DNA from: Candidatus Thorarchaeota archaeon SMTZ1-83
Lineage (GTDB): Archaea > Asgardarchaeota > Thorarchaeia > Thorarchaeales > Thorarchaeaceae
DNA: 24,002 nucleotides
Direction: 5' to 3'
Assembly: GCA_001563325.1 (NCBI GenBank)
Contig: LRSK01000032.1
Span: 1 to 24,002 of the forward strand
Shown here: in pieces, positions 22,709 through 24,002 of the stretch
Layout of the letters: each line of letters begins with the position of its first letter
Position numbering within the stretch: the stretch's first letter is position 1
Notes under the pieces: generated by a model
What the model was told of the DNA's origin: nothing
The model's input: only the letters and a program-made list of their open reading frames with translations
Databases searched by the model: none
Translations under genes and position numbers: made by a program

Positions 22709-22720
22709 AACTTTTATTAA
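22709..22720. promoter_or_regulatory. TATA-type box of tRNA-Thr, near the thiL promoter
   Basis: aacttttattaa is about 35 bases before the tRNA-Thr start. The opposite strand (ttaataaaagtt, then tatc) could serve thiL with a leader carrying its ribosome binding site. Confidence 0.45.
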
Positions 22721-22749
22721 CGCTCGGGGGCGGACTCCGCGTGGAACCA

Positions 22750-22825
22750 GCCTCGGTGGCCAAGTGGTTACGGCGATTGCCTCGTAAGCAATAGATCGCG
22801 GGTTCGAGTCCCGCCCGAGGCTCCA
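22750..22825 (+). tRNA. tRNA-Thr(CGT)
   Basis: A complete, intronless cloverleaf: acceptor gcctcgg/ccgaggc, D-arm with agtggtta, anticodon stem attgc/gcaat and loop ctcgtaa (CGT, reading ACG), T-arm gcggg-ttcgagt-cccgc, U73 as expected for archaeal threonine tRNAs, and encoded CCA. Confidence 0.95.
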
Positions 22826-22923
22826 TTTCTTTCTATGACGAAATCTGGAATGATTGACGAAGACCAAGACAAGCACCTCAAGGAATATAGTGAACGAGTT
22901 GATTATCCTGACATGTGAACAGC

Positions 22924-23259
22924 ATGAAGAGAGCAGCATATCCAGATATCATCAGGAAGCTACCCAGAGTCAAGCATTCAATGGACGGTGTGGAGGGATG
23001 GCTGGCCCAAGGCAAGGATTTCCAGATTGTGTTCTTTGAGCTTGAACCAACGGCTAGAGTGCCGCCCCACAGTCATTCTGCTCAGTTTGGAGTGGTGATG
23101 GAAGGTGAGCTAGCCCTCACAATCGGTGACGAAACAGGCACCTACAAGAAAGGTGACACATACTTCATTCCTGAGGGTGTAGTCCACCATGCAGAACCCA
23201 GGTCTTTCGTCCTAGCAATGGACTTCTTCGCAGAACCTGACAGATACAGAGCAGTATGA
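22924..23259 (+). CDS. Small single-domain cupin protein
   Basis: This protein has 111 residues and one cupin barrel. Motif 1 is PPHSHSAQFGVVMEGELAL with His49 and His51; the usual metal-binding Glu is replaced by Gln54. Motif 2 is GDTYFIPEGVVHHAEP with His88. Such proteins bind a divalent metal and act on varied small molecules; nothing here fixes the substrate. A GTG three codons upstream is an alternative start and the ribosome binding site is weak. Confidence 0.82.
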   Translation: MKRAAYPDIIRKLPRVKHSMDGVEGWLAQGKDFQIVFFELEPTARVPPHSHSAQFGVVMEGELALTIGDETGTYKKGDTYFIPEGVVHHAEPRSFVLAMDFFAEPDRYRAV

Positions 23260-23328
23260 AGACTGGAAAGGCAAGTGCTTGAGTTTCAGCAGGTTCATGT
23301 GAACGGCCTGTGTTGGAAGAGGTCCGAC

Positions 23329-23338
23329 ATCTTTAAGA
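23329..23338 (+). promoter_or_regulatory. TATA-type box upstream of the tRNA-Leu segment
   Basis: atctttaaga lies about 47 bases before the first tRNA base, somewhat further than for the other tRNAs here, implying a leader of about 20 bases. Confidence 0.35.
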
Positions 23339-23380
23339 GGTTCACACCAGCAAACACGATTCGAGCATCGCCCTACTCAT

Positions 23381-23445
23381 GCGGAGGTTGCCAAGCCTGG
23401 CCAAAGGCGCTAGGTTGAGGGCCTAGTCTCGTAGGAGTTCGCGAG
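23381..23445 (+). tRNA. tRNA-Leu(GAG), 5' portion only; stops at the T-arm
   Basis: Acceptor strand gcggagg, D-arm gcc-aagcctggccaaa-ggc, anticodon stem ctagg/cctag with loop ttgaggg (GAG, reading CTC and CTT) and a class II variable arm ctc-gtag-gag are all normal for leucine. After ttcgcgag the expected T-loop and the acceptor strand cctccgc with CCA do not follow. Instead there is gctgtg and six T residues (23452-23457). No match to the missing part was found in the remaining 550 bases. Options are a long intron reaching past the window, a split tRNA 5' half, or a disrupted gene. Confidence 0.7.
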
Positions 23446-23457
23446 GCTGTGTTTTTT

Positions 23458-24002
23458 CGTTGAGATGTGTGAGCCACTTGTCAAACGATAGATGTCGATC
23501 TTAGTGTCATCGCAAAGGATGAGAGTGCAACCAATGTGCTCCGAAAGGTTCGACAAATGTGCACCTTTCAGTACGATTGACGCCATGTTGAAGGTAAATG
23601 AAGGTTTTATGGGGTCTTCAGGGCGCTTAGGTGCCATAGTAAGCCACATACGCTGTTATCGGCGCCTTCAGCTCTTGTTGGAGGATGGAGTACCCGTATC
23701 TTGGCTGACCAGCAGTCTTTTGGTATATTGTGACAGAGTATTCCTCGAGCTCTAGGATCCGTTTCGGACGACTTGCTCTCTGATCTATCTTGAAACGAGG
23801 AAGGAGAGCAGAAGGCAGTGAGGAGAAGACGACCATGCACAGAAGATGCTTTGGTGAACAGCAATTGGACATGGGGCCTAGGGATTCTAGCACCTTGAGG
23901 ACAAGAAAGAGTGTTGCAGGGAAGGAACTGGAGTTTCATGAGGGCGGCTCAGGTTTCAAGAGTATTAGGTCGACCAACTCCGAACTCTACAAGAGAAGAA
24001 AT
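23458..24002. other. Window end without a recognisable gene
   Basis: About 545 bases after the tRNA-Leu segment. Open frames of 79-110 codons exist on both strands, but none has a convincing ribosome binding site, motif or composition. From about 23760 the plus strand becomes purine-rich, as in coding strands elsewhere here, and a frame containing ATG 23836 stays open to the end, so the 5' end of an unrecognised gene may start there. No 3' tRNA exon, repeat or mobile-element signature was seen. Confidence 0.3.

Noticed and set aside
23535..23560. Possible 3' exon of tRNA-Leu around aaggttcgacaaatg
   Set aside because: The loop resembles a T-loop but the flanking bases do not form a T-stem and no cctccgc acceptor strand follows.
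23607..23939. Minus-strand frames of 88-110 codons at the window end
   Set aside because: Overlapping frames without start signals or motifs; the ending ITAYVAYYGT in one looked protein-like but nothing else supports it.
1..24002. CRISPR arrays, insertion sequences, prophage or defence islands
   Set aside because: No regularly spaced repeats, transposase, integrase or nuclease genes were seen; the window is mostly conserved housekeeping genes.

Overview
This is archaeal chromosomal DNA. The genes include archaeal/eukaryotic ribosomal proteins (S19e, L39e, L31e, LX, L11, L1, P0, P1), eIF6, prefoldin alpha, RNase P Rpp21, Nep1, SecE-Spt5, and tRNA genes that mostly encode CCA. TATA-type boxes lie about 25-35 bases ahead of several starts. 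TTG and GTG starts are frequent. A complete eukaryote-type topoisomerase IB together with FtsZ fits an Asgard archaeon, perhaps near Thorarchaeia; that lineage is inferred from gene content and from base composition judged by eye, not shown by phylogeny.

Layout. 1-240: a short membrane ORF and the 3' end of a tRNA whose 5' part is not visible. 256-2057: an acyltransferase-3 membrane protein diverging from a thioredoxin-type arsenate reductase. 2094-5089, minus strand: topoisomerase IB and Nep1, with tRNA-Gly(TCC) between them on the plus strand. 5156-9643, plus strand: the RNase P/translation/secretion cluster rpp21, YhbY-like, S19e, PDCD5, L39e, L31e, eIF6, LX, prefoldin alpha, ftsY. 9719-11626: ornithine carbamoyltransferase and a PfkB kinase, ending at a hairpin terminator. 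11706-16983: ftsZ, secE, spt5, then the L11-L1-P0-P1 stalk operon and a second hairpin terminator. 17113-19760: histone-deacetylase-fold hydrolase, small two-helix membrane protein, long TspO-type protein, FMN split-barrel protein. 19831-22825: intron-containing tRNA-Arg(TCT), a radical SAM/HhH protein and ThiL on the minus strand, and tRNA-Thr(CGT). 22924-24002: cupin, an incomplete tRNA-Leu(GAG), and a tail of about 550 bases without a recognisable gene.

Most of the window is core information processing: ribosome assembly and stalk (Nep1, eIF6, P0, P1, L1, L11), co-translational targeting and export (FtsY, SecE), transcription elongation (Spt5), tRNA maturation (Rpp21) and division (FtsZ). 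The most unusual points are a C2HC zinc-finger-like insertion inside the NGN domain of Spt5, a D-loop intron in tRNA-Arg with a clear bulge-helix-bulge motif, a tRNA-Leu that stops at its T-arm and is followed by a T-run, topoisomerase IB with an expanded charged linker, and L31e with a long acidic N-terminal extension.
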